Below are positions 34,310 to 42,600 of a stretch of DNA of 64,000 bases, piece after piece. The position numbers and the translations under genes were made by a program. The DNA lies in assembly GCF_900105675.1 (NCBI RefSeq), contig NZ_LT629786.1, positions 310,001 to 374,000 on the forward strand. The letters run 5' to 3'. Numbering within the stretch: the stretch's first letter is position 1; every line of letters starts with the position of its first letter. The notes beneath the pieces are model-generated. The model saw only the letters and a list, made by a program, of their open reading frames with translations, did not search any database and was not told the origin of the DNA. The DNA comes from Pseudomonas synxantha. Lineage in GTDB: Bacteria; Pseudomonadota; Gammaproteobacteria; Pseudomonadales; Pseudomonadaceae.

Positions 34310-35015
34310 CGCCGGTGCGGACCGAATCCCTTGCGTGGCGGCCACCTCCGGTGCCGGATGCTGTCAGGGTGTTGTGGGCCACAACACTTGCCATGTCGCC
34401 GGCACGGATGCCGGATCCTGCCAAGGTGGTGCGGGCCGCACCACTTATATGGCTGCCACCTCCGGTGCCGGATGCTGTCAGGGTGTTGTGGGCCACAACA
34501 CTTGCCATGTCGCCGGCACGGATGCCGGATCCTGCCAAGGTGGTGCGGGCCGCACCACTTATATGGCTGCCACCTCCGGTGCCGGATGCTGTCAGGGTGT
34601 TGTGGGCCACAACACTTGCCGTGTCGCCGGCACGGATGCCGGATCCTGCCAAGGTGGTGCGGGCCGCACCACTTATATGGCGGCCACCTCCGGTGCCGGA
34701 TGCTGTCAGGGTGTTGTGGGCCACAACACTTGCCATGTCGCCGGCACGGATGCCGGATCCTGCCAAGGTGGTGCGGGCCGCACCACTTATATGGCGGCCA
34801 CCTCCGGTGCCGGATGCTGTCAGGGTGTTGTGGGCCACAACACTTGCCGTGTCGCTGGCACGAATGCCGGATCCTGGGCAAGTGATTTGGGCCGAGTCAC
34901 TTGCGTGGCGGCCGCGGCGTATTTCGGTTCCTGTCAGGGTGTTGCGGGCCGCAACACTTGCTGTGTAGCTGGCACAGATTCCGGTCACGACCGCTTCGCT
35001 CTGGGCCGCGTTACC
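34310..35015. repeat. 57-bp tandem repeat array, putative oriV
   Basis: Two alternating 57-bp unit types give a 114-bp period; the A units start at 34351, 34465, 34579, 34693 and 34807. Five A/B pairs lie between degenerate units, eleven units in all plus partial ends. Each has a hairpin with arms separated by GGC: GTGTTGTG/CACAACAC in A units, GTGGTGCG/CGCACCAC in B units. I recall that pKLC102 carries 57-bp direct repeats at its proposed oriV, and the array abuts the replication gene. Because 57 is a multiple of three, reading frames stay open on both strands; the 265-codon minus frame (34248-35045) is probably not a gene. Confidence 0.85.
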
Positions 35016-35041
35016 ACGATATTCTGGTTGTCCACCTGACA

Positions 35042-36343
35042 TCATGGATGTGTACCCCGATTAGGCTTCAGCAGATGCAGCATTCCGCTGAGTGTGTGTT
35101 TTGCGGTTTGTATCGACTCAGGGCTACGCGTCTGCGTTAGCGTCTTCGTCGGCTGCTCTGCGCCCTCTGGCGGGGCTGAAGCGTCTTGACGCTCGGGGCT
35201 CGCTTTTGCCTTGTCGTCAGGGTTCCATTGGCTGTTGAAATCGCCGCGAACGGCCATGCCGACGAGCGTCATTAAGTATCCAAGCGGGTTTCGGACCCCT
35301 CCCGAGTCACAGCGGTGGACCCATTGTTTGATGAGCGCGGTTTTCAACTCTGCTGGAACCTTTTGCAGCGCCAGGACCGCGTTCTGTTTTTGCTCGACCG
35401 GTAGTCGATGCAGTGCACCGAGCAAATCGGCAGCGATGTCGTTTGGTGTGGGCGGTACATGTACAGAGCTTTTACAAACATCTTTGTGTGTATCTGTATA
35501 CGTACTATATGAGTTCGGATGCCGAACTAAGTCCGAACTCAGTGATTTACGGCTGAGTTCGGCATCCGAACTCTGCTCCAAAGCGATTCGCTCTTCGCCT
35601 TTTTCACTGAGTTCGGTATCCGAACTCAGTGGAGATAGAGCTATATTTTGCTGAGTTCGGATTCCGAACTCAGTCGCTTTAAGAACGACTGGAGCCTGCG
35701 CTTTGGTCCAGGCCTGGCTATTCATGCGGGATTCGATGATGTCCAGCCTGCTAGGTAAGCGTTGGCCAACATCAGGATCAGCTGCAAATTCCTTCCAGGC
35801 AATTTCTGCCACTTCGCGAATCACCTTGGTCTGGTGCTGCATTGACTGCGCGAGTAGCTGCAAGTAGTCCTTGTCGAACTCTATAGCTTCGGCCGGTGTG
35901 ACCGGTTCGTCGTGAAGCAGGTAGACGTTGCCTTGCACTTGTCCACTCAGATCATTGCGCACCCGTCGCCCCAGGCTAAGCCAACGGGTGAGACGTAAGG
36001 TCACTAATGCTTTTGATACAGTTTCACGCGAGGCAGGCCTACCGGGTTGCATACCCAAATATGGCCGCAGTTGGTCATAGGTAGGGAACGCCGTAAGGCC
36101 GTCGTCATTGATCAGTAGGCGAAATACCTGCCAGGTGTTTCTTTCAAGCGGGGTTAAGCGATCATCCAAAAGCAATCGGCGAGGAACCGTTTCGTGTGGG
36201 TTCCCGCTGAAAATAATTCCGGAGTAGGGGGAAGACCCTTCAATCCCCGGAGGCGCCGACTCTTTTTTCTGAAGCAAATGAGCTTCAAGGTGACCCGAGG
36301 CCGAGTCTAAAAGCGTCGACAAGGGAAGCCGAGACAACCTCAT
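35042..36343 (-). CDS. STY4528-type ICE replication protein
   Basis: 433 aa. The N-terminal part (about 55-150: RRLLLDDRLTPLERNTWQVFRLLINDDGLTAFPTYDQLRPYLG ... SRETVSKALVTLRLTRWLSL) is a winged-helix region of the STY4528 replication family in PAPI-1-like elements. The middle (about 230-290) is a low-complexity linker with repeats SSDTELSE, SSDAELSR and SSDLVRH, encoded by palindromes listed separately. The C-terminal domain (PPTPNDIAADLLGALHRLPVEQKQNAVLALQKVP) resembles helper domains of plasmid Rep proteins. The start overlaps the end of the next upstream gene. Probably acts at the adjacent repeat array. Confidence 0.8.
   Translation of the reverse strand: MRLSRLPLSTLLDSASGHLEAHLLQKKESAPPGIEGSSPYSGIIFSGNPHETVPRRLLLDDRLTPLERNTWQVFRLLINDDGLTAFPTYDQLRPYLGMQPGRPASRETVSKALVTLRLTRWLSLGRRVRNDLSGQVQGNVYLLHDEPVTPAEAIEFDKDYLQLLAQSMQHQTKVIREVAEIAWKEFAADPDVGQRLPSRLDIIESRMNSQAWTKAQAPVVLKATEFGIRTQQNIALSPLSSDTELSEKGEERIALEQSSDAELSRKSLSSDLVRHPNSYSTYTDTHKDVCKSSVHVPPTPNDIAADLLGALHRLPVEQKQNAVLALQKVPAELKTALIKQWVHRCDSGGVRNPLGYLMTLVGMAVRGDFNSQWNPDDKAKASPERQDASAPPEGAEQPTKTLTQTRSPESIQTAKHTLSGMLHLLKPNRGTHP
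35511..35673. repeat. Four palindromic iterons inside the replication gene
   Basis: Consensus arms CTGAGTTCGG and CCGAACTCAG around a variable 3-base centre (ATG, CAT, TAT, ATT). Centres at 35520, 35564, 35618 and 35662, that is 44, 54 and 44 apart. One extra half-site CCGAACTCAG lies at 35533-35542. The best copy has perfect 12-base arms (35605-35616 and 35620-35631). Likely binding sites for a dimeric protein such as Rep, ParB or the Arc-like repressor. Confidence 0.8.
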
Positions 36344-37035
36344 AATACAGAGTCACCTTCCACCGATGTCGCTGCAGGCTGTGCAAGTCGTTGAGAAGAC
36401 ACAAGCTGTAGCCTTCTCGGAAGGCCAGGGTTTGCAGGAGGGTAAAGCCCTTCCTTTATCCAGGACTGAATGCGATGCCAGATGATGGCCAGGCTGAGGT
36501 TTTCGTGGGTCTCATCTGGGCTAGTATCCTGTGGAGCATTGAGTTCCTCGGCGACCAACATGGCGATGTCCAGCAACGCGAGACTGTCGCCAAGCTCTAC
36601 CTGATGCTCTTGCATTAGGTGCGTCCATCGGTACCAAAGCTGAGCGTCCATCTCCTCACTGAATTCGCGCCAACGGCCACGACGTGCCGTCACGCCGATC
36701 ATTAGGCGTTGAAGGGCCACATCCTGCGGAGACAGCCCGAAGAACTGTTGCAGCATTTGAGTGGTCGCGCCAAGTCGCAGCGCACGTTCAATCATGCGCA
36801 CTTCTTCATCAGAACGCTGCGCGCCTGACAGTAGTTTTTTTACCATGTCCCCATCAATGGTGACGTTGCACCAAGACACGGGAGTGTTAAGCAGCAAGCT
36901 CAGTACTGAAGGTTGTTGGAGCTGAGCCAATATCTCTGGCTCCAGGCCCATTTCGATGCAGCGCCGAAGTTGGCCATTACGCATGTGATGAAGCACCTGT
37001 GACAGGATTGCTTCATTTATTGGTGTCTTGGACAT
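36340..37035 (-). CDS. DUF2857/STY4526-type ICE protein
   Basis: 231-aa helical protein I assign to DUF2857 (STY4526 type) from its sequence style and position between parB and rep. Key stretch: SPVSWCNVTIDGDMVKKLL, then MIERALRLGATTQMLQQFFGLSPQDVALQRLMIGV, which resembles a helix-turn-helix. The ATG at 37035 has GGGGGAG five bases upstream. Its stop overlaps the rep start by four bases. In FlhC-like DUF2857 proteins a transcription role is suggested; not shown here. Confidence 0.7.
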   Translation of the reverse strand: MSKTPINEAILSQVLHHMRNGQLRRCIEMGLEPEILAQLQQPSVLSLLLNTPVSWCNVTIDGDMVKKLLSGAQRSDEEVRMIERALRLGATTQMLQQFFGLSPQDVALQRLMIGVTARRGRWREFSEEMDAQLWYRWTHLMQEHQVELGDSLALLDIAMLVAEELNAPQDTSPDETHENLSLAIIWHRIQSWIKEGLYPPANPGLPRRLQLVSSQRLAQPAATSVEGDSVL

Positions 37036-37063
37036 GACGACTCCCCCTTGTAGAGTCCGTGTG

Positions 37064-38830
37064 TTAACTGGCTGAATTCGGACCGTTGTTGGCGACTGAC
37101 TGGATTTCCAGGTCAATCAAACGTCTTGCGAGACGAATAATGCGGAACAGCTTCACTAGAGCGCCGTCGCTGAGACGGCATTCACTTTCAGGGGGCTGAT
37201 CTTTTGTGTGAGGCTGGCCCAGTAAGATCTGGCCCAGTCCGGCTGCGAACTCAAAGTCAGCCAACGCGTCGATTTGAAGCTTGGGTTGCTGCTGAATCAT
37301 TTTCAGTACGATGGCCATCGAGCCGCTCAAAGACTGGAGCAGCGTCAAGGTATGTTGGGCTGTGGCAGTAATTTCGACTTCCGCTTCGGGGTGTCGGTAG
37401 CTGAACCCGACGCCACCATCGATATCGATAAATTGACCTGGGGCTTTGACCGAGCTGGCTATTTCGCGAGCCAATTGAGCGATGTGCTGACGCAGGGTCG
37501 CGGTATTGTCTATTTCGCGTTCGATGTACCAAAGGTCAGAAATGGGATTGAGTCCGCCAGCTTGAACAGGGATGGCCACCAAGGCATTGGAGGCGAAGTC
37601 GGGCAAGACCTCACCGTCAAGCGCAGCGAGCTCCCGTTTCATCTTGTCGACTCTGGGAGAAGTCTTCACAGGGCTCGCAACGTGCCCATCGATACGTGCT
37701 TGGCGCTCTTGTGGGCTCATTTGCTCCTGCGGAGTTGGGGCCAGTTGCTGTTGCACCCCTTGAGGTGAAGGACTCTCTTTGGAGGGCGTCGTCTTATGTG
37801 TGCTGCCCCCCGAAGTAGTAGGGGGTAGTTGTAGAGGGTTCTGATTAGCCTCAATGCCATTGTTCGAAACGTTAAGTTGAGTCCCCCCCTCAAATTGCGA
37901 TGCAGGGTACTGTGGCAGCTCAAGAACCGGCGTAGACCGGCGCAATTGGTCCTGGTTCTGAGTGATTTCCAACAGTATTTGCTCGTAGCCGAGGTTCAGC
38001 GGCTTTTTAAGGTGATCTATCAGTTCGTCCTGAAATCGCTGGAATAGAAATTCTTCAGCGTCGCCCTCAAACTGGGACAGTACATCTTGGAAAAGCGTAT
38101 CGAAATCAAGGTGCTGCTCCTGCTCTTGATAATTGCGATCCCAGCACTGAAGAGCTGTTTTGCGCAAAGACAGAAGCTTTATGATTCTGTCTACTCCCAG
38201 TCCAGAGTACAGCGCGCCTGGAATTGCTGGCAGTAAGTACCGAATGGTGTCGTGCATACGACTCAAGTGAGACGCGGAGACCGGGTAGCCATCCGCTGAC
38301 AGCCGCCGTGAAAGCTCACGTAATGAGATAGACTCCCCTGCCTCTGTTTCATACAGCGCGCTCGCTTTGTCGACCCCAATAGCCCGCTCAATGAACAGGA
38401 GCTGGCCTTGGAGGTCGTTTTCAGCCAAGTGGCCGGTGAGCGAGATGATTTCGCCCCGAACGGCGTCCCAGGGTCGAAATAGGCAGTGAAACTTGAAGTA
38501 CTTCTCGTCGCCGGTCTCACGATACAACTCGTTTAAAATTGCCAGGCGAGTGTTGCCGCCGTTGCGGATCCGGTACTTATCTTCCCCAGGTTTACGAGTG
38601 ACGGGAGGTGGCGTATCGAGTCCCCGATTTCGTATCGACTCTTTAATTTCATCGTACTTCGGGTTACGAGTCGTCCTTGGGTTTTCGTCATACGGCAGCG
38701 TTTCGTCGAGAGTCAACAGCATGGGGGTATCGACGATGGGGTCGCTCATTCGCGCTGCCACCGGCGACTTCGATTCAAACGCCGGCAGCAACAGCTTATC
38801 TTTCATGGTTTGGGCCAAAGACGCTTTCAT
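37064..38830 (-). CDS. parB: ParB-family partition protein (PFGI-1 class)
   Basis: 588 aa, longer than plasmid ParB, as in the PFGI-1 class. The ParB/Srx domain (about 40-150) has LPYDENPRTTRNPKYDEIKESIRNRGLDTPPPVTRKPG and IRNGGNTRLAILNEL, the phosphate- and CTP-binding region. A helix-turn-helix follows (SLRELSRRLSADGYPVSASHLSRM, about 165-190). A Gln/Pro/Ser linker (330-400) leads to a C-terminal domain. With Soj it should segregate or stabilise the excised element. Four-base overlap with the Arc-like gene upstream. Confidence 0.88.
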   Translation of the reverse strand: MKASLAQTMKDKLLLPAFESKSPVAARMSDPIVDTPMLLTLDETLPYDENPRTTRNPKYDEIKESIRNRGLDTPPPVTRKPGEDKYRIRNGGNTRLAILNELYRETGDEKYFKFHCLFRPWDAVRGEIISLTGHLAENDLQGQLLFIERAIGVDKASALYETEAGESISLRELSRRLSADGYPVSASHLSRMHDTIRYLLPAIPGALYSGLGVDRIIKLLSLRKTALQCWDRNYQEQEQHLDFDTLFQDVLSQFEGDAEEFLFQRFQDELIDHLKKPLNLGYEQILLEITQNQDQLRRSTPVLELPQYPASQFEGGTQLNVSNNGIEANQNPLQLPPTTSGGSTHKTTPSKESPSPQGVQQQLAPTPQEQMSPQERQARIDGHVASPVKTSPRVDKMKRELAALDGEVLPDFASNALVAIPVQAGGLNPISDLWYIEREIDNTATLRQHIAQLAREIASSVKAPGQFIDIDGGVGFSYRHPEAEVEITATAQHTLTLLQSLSGSMAIVLKMIQQQPKLQIDALADFEFAAGLGQILLGQPHTKDQPPESECRLSDGALVKLFRIIRLARRLIDLEIQSVANNGPNSAS

Positions 38831-39063
38831 ACTCTGGCTCCTGGCTGCTCATAAGCCGGGCTTGCCGCCAAAAGCTGGTCAATGATTTTCAAAGCACGAT
38901 CCAGAGCAGCTTCAAGTTCGGCAGTTGTCTCCAGCCGATAAACAATTTCTGAGTTCATCGACCTGGCGTTTTCACGTGCTTCCAACGCGATGCGTTCGCG
39001 CATCCCGTCGGGCAGGCGAATAACGAATTTTTCTTCATGCAGACGCTGTGGTTTGTTACTCAT
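38827..39063 (-). CDS. Arc-like ribbon-helix-helix DNA-binding protein
   Basis: 78 aa. EEKFVIRLPDGMRERIALEARENARSMNSEIVYRLE is the Arc/MetJ ribbon-helix-helix fold: one beta strand and two helices. A further C-terminal helix (AALDRALKIIDQLLAA) follows. Coupled to parB by an ATGA overlap, the usual place for a partition autoregulator. It may bind palindromic sites such as those in the rep gene; that is inference. Confidence 0.88.
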   Translation of the reverse strand: MSNKPQRLHEEKFVIRLPDGMRERIALEARENARSMNSEIVYRLETTAELEAALDRALKIIDQLLAASPAYEQPGARV

Positions 39064-39096
39064 GGTGGGCTCCGATGCCTAGGGTAGAAAGTGTGT

Positions 39097-40098
39097 TCAG
39101 CGACGTTTCAACTGATCAGTGAGTTGGGTAGGTAACCCCTTGATGACTAATGAATTGGACGCCTCGTCGTACTCGATCTTGTCCCCTAGCAGATGCGCTT
39201 CAAAACTGATGGACAAGCCTTCGGCACGGCCGGTGAACCGACGGAATTGGTTGAGAGTGCGTTTATCCAGGGGGATTTCCGGCGACAGGCCGTAGTCCTT
39301 ATTGCGGATATGGTCGTAGAACGCCTTGGGGCGATCTTCATCGATCAAGCCTGACAGTTCCTCCAGGCCCATGGGTTCACCGAGCTTGGCCTGGCTGGTG
39401 GCGTAGTCCACCAGGGCCTTGGTTTTCTCGCGGGCCGATTCGTCTGGCAGGTCTTCGTTTTCAACGAAGTCGCTGAACGCCTTGAGGAGGGCGCGGGTTT
39501 CGCCCGGGCCGTCGACGCCTTCCATGCAGCCAATGAAGTCGCTGAAATACCCCGAGATCTTCTTACCGTTTTTGCCTTTGATGTACGAGATGTACTGCTT
39601 GGATTGCTTGTTGTTCTGCCACTCGGACAAGTTGATACGCGCTGCCAGGTGCAACTGGCCAACGTCCAGGTGGCGTGAAGGAGTGACGTCCAGATCGTCA
39701 GTAACCACCACGCCTTCACTGTGGTGGAGCAGGGCGACAGTTAGGTAGTCGGTCATGCCTTGCTGGTAATGGGCAAACAGTACGTGGCCACCGGTGGAGA
39801 GGTTGGACTCTTCCATCAGCTTTTGCAGATGCTCGACCGCCGTGTGGCTGAAGGCGGTGAAGTCCTGGTCACCTTCAAAGTACTGCTTTAACCAGCCGCT
39901 AAACGGGTGCGCGCCGGACTCGGCATGGAAGAAACCCCAGGCCTTGCCTTGTTTGGCGTTATAGCTCTCGTTGAGGTCGGCAAGCATGTTCTCGATGGCG
40001 ACCGATTCGGATAGCTCCGAATCGCGTGCCTGGAGAACAGCAGGTGTGCCATCGGGTTTTTTGTCGATCAGGTGGACGATGCAATGACGGATAGGCAT
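39097..40098 (-). CDS. Nucleoid-associated protein, YejK/NdpA family
   Basis: 333 aa, the family's usual length. Conserved stretches: N-terminal [14 protein letters not shown] and [32 protein letters not shown] motif ([16 protein letters not shown]), and the mid region [23 protein letters not shown]. NdpA proteins (37-kDa nucleoid proteins) bind DNA and occur on chromosomes and large mobile elements. The start shares a base with the stop of the HicA-like gene. Confidence 0.9.
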   Translation of the reverse strand: MPIRHCIVHLIDKKPDGTPAVLQARDSELSESVAIENMLADLNESYNAKQGKAWGFFHAESGAHPFSGWLKQYFEGDQDFTAFSHTAVEHLQKLMEESNLSTGGHVLFAHYQQGMTDYLTVALLHHSEGVVVTDDLDVTPSRHLDVGQLHLAARINLSEWQNNKQSKQYISYIKGKNGKKISGYFSDFIGCMEGVDGPGETRALLKAFSDFVENEDLPDESAREKTKALVDYATSQAKLGEPMGLEELSGLIDEDRPKAFYDHIRNKDYGLSPEIPLDKRTLNQFRRFTGRAEGLSISFEAHLLGDKIEYDEASNSLVIKGLPTQLTDQLKRR

Positions 40099-40337
40099 TA
40101 GATTGCCTCCTGCGAGTGTAGGGTTTGAGCTCGATCAGCACGACGAATACGGGCTTTGGCGTTGAGGCCTGAGCGGTAATCGCTTGCGGTTGATGAGGTG
40201 TAAATCGATCCAAGGCCAGATTTCGTGAACTTGATATGGCCACCTTGAGTGCGAGACACCGTCCAGCCATTCGCTTCAGCAAACTTCACGAGTACACGAA
40301 GGCTCTCGCTTTTTCCGCGTAGGAGATTGGTGGTCAT
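40098..40337 (-). CDS. HicA-like small protein, no visible HicB
   Basis: 79 aa. [54 protein letters not shown] matches the HicA double-stranded-RNA-binding-like fold, with the active-site His in GGHIKF (HicA usually GSH). No HicB antitoxin lies beside it; its neighbours are the nucleoid protein and an unknown 173-aa protein. It may be an RNA-binding regulator rather than a toxin. Confidence 0.65.
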   Translation of the reverse strand: MTTNLLRGKSESLRVLVKFAEANGWTVSRTQGGHIKFTKSGLGSIYTSSTASDYRSGLNAKARIRRADRAQTLHSQEAI

Positions 40338-40855
40338 AGCTCTGCATCCCTGTCTGCCAGAACGTTACCGGTCTGGATCGCGATGATTTCAGCCTGATCG
40401 CCAGGAAACTTGGTACCGAGCTCATGCAAAAAGTGACGCGTAGCCTCACGTGCTCCAGGCACGCGGAACACCACGCTGCAGTGCTGAACTTCCGCGGGGT
40501 GTTGCAGGTGAGACATGACGGCCACTTTCAGCGAGCAGCACTGGAGGTAGCGGGGCACCCAAACCGACCAGAAGTAGCTGGATAGCAAGGCGCCCGCACA
40601 GAGCAGTTCAACGGTAATTGTTGCGCTGGGCGTGTTGGTCAGCTCGACGTAGCCGAGCTTCTCAAACTCCAACAGATCCTCACGCATGCTCATTGGGACC
40701 ACGGTGCTGTGGTCACGAGCAAGGCGGCCGATCGCTTGAGCTAATGCGTCGAGCTCCACCGGGTTGATCCCAGATTTATGGGCATGAGCCACAGCAGAGG
40801 CTTCGAACACGGCACCGGCATGGATACTAGGAAATAGCTCGGCGCTACTGTGCAT
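40334..40855 (-). CDS. Hypothetical ICE protein
   Basis: 173-aa protein without a recognised family. Helical N-terminal half (FEASAVAHAHKSGINPVELDALAQAIGRLARDHSTVVPMSMREDLLEFEKLGYVEL), then a Cys-containing hydrophobic stretch (VELLCAGALLSSYFWSVWVPRYLQCCSLKVAV), and a final domain with HPAEVQHCSVVFRVPGAREATRHFLHELGTKFPG. The ATG at 40855 has AGGAGG six bases before it. It overlaps both neighbours slightly, so it is firmly in the operon. Confidence 0.62.
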   Translation of the reverse strand: MHSSAELFPSIHAGAVFEASAVAHAHKSGINPVELDALAQAIGRLARDHSTVVPMSMREDLLEFEKLGYVELTNTPSATITVELLCAGALLSSYFWSVWVPRYLQCCSLKVAVMSHLQHPAEVQHCSVVFRVPGAREATRHFLHELGTKFPGDQAEIIAIQTGNVLADRDAEL

Positions 40856-41039
40856 CCGACACCTCCTGAAGCTCCTCGATGTCATAGCTATTGCAAGTAG
40901 GGCAAATAAGCTCGTCCACTTCACCGCCGGGTAAGGCTGGAGCGCCACTCACTTGATGTTTCGGGTGGTGGCTATCGCATTGAAGGCACCAGTGAGTGAT
41001 GCGTACGAGAGTATTCATCGCTGAGGTGTGCTTTTTCAT
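40845..41039 (-). CDS. Small zinc-ribbon-like protein
   Basis: 64 aa with two Cys pairs, WCLQCDSHH and ICPTCN, spaced about 26 residues apart as in a zinc ribbon. No other domain. The ATG overlaps the dnaB stop by four bases. Nucleic acid or protein binding is an inference from the fold. Confidence 0.6.
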   Translation of the reverse strand: MKKHTSAMNTLVRITHWCLQCDSHHPKHQVSGAPALPGGEVDELICPTCNSYDIEELQEVSDAQ

Positions 41040-42385
41040 AGTTGAGCCCCTTGCCAGCCGGCGTTGGGACTGAGGTTGGCAAACCGGGTCTGATTGGCGA
41101 TGAAGGCTGTTCGTACGGTCCCAGTTGGGCCGTTACGCGCCTTGCCGAGAATGATTTCTGCAATGCCTTTGTGTTCGCTCTGAGGGTGGTACACCTCGTC
41201 CCGGTAGACGAACATAATCAGGTCCGCGTCCTGTTCAATCGCACCGCTATCACGCAGGTCTGCGTTGATCGGACGCTTATTTGGCCGTCGCTCCAGTTCT
41301 CGGTTGAGCTGGGAAAGCGCAACCACCGGGCAATTCATCTCTTTCGCTAGGGCCTTGAGGGACTGGGATATAGCGCTGATCTCGTTGGCCCTGTTTTCCT
41401 GACCTGGGCAGCGCATGAGCTGCAGGTAATCGATCAGGATCAAGCTCGGGTGTCCGAAGCGACGAGCTGCTCGACGAGATTTAGCTCTGATTACTGCAGG
41501 CGTGAGCGCTGATGAGTCGTCGATGACCAGCCGCTCTCCATAGCCATTAATACGAGAAACCGCTGCAGTCAGCTTCGGCCAATCATCATCATCGAGCTTG
41601 CCCTTCAATAGCCTGCCCAGATCGATATGGCCTAGGATGCCCATCAATCGATACATCAGTGCTTTGGCCGGCATTTCCATGCTGAAAACCTGAACTGTAC
41701 GATCAAGCTTTGCCTGCAGAGCCGTATCTATGAAGTTCAAGGCCAGAGAGGTCTTCCCCATAGACGGGCGCGCGCCGAGGATGATCAGGTCGGCTTCTTG
41801 AAAACCCGACGTCAGCTCGTCCAGGTCCTCCAGGCCTGAAGGCAGGCCGGTCACGGTGATATTGCCGTTGAAATGTTCGTCTATTTGTTCGACGACGTTC
41901 GTCAGGCATTGGTTGATATTGACGAATTCCGTTGCGCTCTTGCCTTCACCCAGAGCGAACAGTTGCTGTTCAATTGATTCTTGAACATCCTCCGCACTTG
42001 CCAACGGGTCTGTCGCCTCGCGAGAGCATTGGTATCCAAGGGACATGAGCTGTCTGAGCCGAGAGCGATTACGCACGATGGATGCGTAATGCTCGATGTT
42101 GGCTACAGACGGCGTGTTTTTGGCCAGCTCGCCCAGATAGCTCAGCCCTCCGGCTTCGTCTGGCTCCTCCAACGCGTTGTGGACGGTGACGATGTCGAAC
42201 GGAATGGACTTGTCAGCAAGGCTTGCCATTGTCCGGAACAGCAACCGATGGTCGTGTCGGAAAAAATCAGAGGCATCCAGTTTGTCTGCGACGAGATCCC
42301 AGGTGTTGTTGTCGAGCAGTAGCCCACCTAACACACCTTGTTCAGCCTCTACGGAGTAGGGAGGTGAGAGGTCAAGGTGATTCAT
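41036..42385 (-). CDS. dnaB: Replicative DNA helicase, DnaB family
   Basis: 449 aa. The N-terminal DnaB domain (PPYSVEAEQGVLGGLLLDNNTWDLVADKLDASDFFRHDHRLLF) is followed by the RecA-like core with Walker A GARPSMGKTSLALNF, Walker B SLILIDYLQLM and the arginine region LNRELERRPNKRPINADLRDSGAIEQDAD. ICE-encoded copy, somewhat shorter than the chromosomal one. It would load at the element's own origin with the STY4528-type Rep. Confidence 0.95.
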   Translation of the reverse strand: MNHLDLSPPYSVEAEQGVLGGLLLDNNTWDLVADKLDASDFFRHDHRLLFRTMASLADKSIPFDIVTVHNALEEPDEAGGLSYLGELAKNTPSVANIEHYASIVRNRSRLRQLMSLGYQCSREATDPLASAEDVQESIEQQLFALGEGKSATEFVNINQCLTNVVEQIDEHFNGNITVTGLPSGLEDLDELTSGFQEADLIILGARPSMGKTSLALNFIDTALQAKLDRTVQVFSMEMPAKALMYRLMGILGHIDLGRLLKGKLDDDDWPKLTAAVSRINGYGERLVIDDSSALTPAVIRAKSRRAARRFGHPSLILIDYLQLMRCPGQENRANEISAISQSLKALAKEMNCPVVALSQLNRELERRPNKRPINADLRDSGAIEQDADLIMFVYRDEVYHPQSEHKGIAEIILGKARNGPTGTVRTAFIANQTRFANLSPNAGWQGAQL

Positions 42386-42600
42386 TTCCCAGACTCCTGG
42401 CCTATCTGAAGAAAACCACTCCCGTTGCGTGCCCCCAGGGCTTTGACCATGTCGACTTCAACCTTCGCTGAATTGATCATGACCTGAGCAACCTCGGCAA
42501 CCGCTTTGGCCCGTTCGATTTCCATTGGTCTTTCTGGGTCCAGGAGGCTCTCGATCGCGACGAACAGGTGATTACGTAGATCTTCAATCTTGTTCTTCAT
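42382..42600 (-). CDS. Hypothetical helical protein upstream of dnaB
   Basis: 72 aa, helical: KIEDLRNHLFVAIESLLDPERPMEIERAKAVAEVAQVMINSAKVEVDMVKAL. This pattern resembles short phage and ICE proteins of unknown role. The ATG at 42600 follows GGGAGG with six bases between. It overlaps dnaB by four bases and the HNH gene by 17, so it is co-translated with both. Possibly a helicase accessory protein, on position only. Confidence 0.6.
   Translation of the reverse strand: MKNKIEDLRNHLFVAIESLLDPERPMEIERAKAVAEVAQVMINSAKVEVDMVKALGARNGSGFLQIGQESGK

Noticed and set aside
34310..35015. Repeat array as a CRISPR
   Set aside because: Units are contiguous 57-bp copies with no unique spacers, and no cas gene is present.
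34248..35045. Long minus-strand frame of 265 codons across the 57-bp repeats
   Set aside because: Frames are open on several phases and both strands because the period is a multiple of three. Arm changes keep stems rather than one protein.
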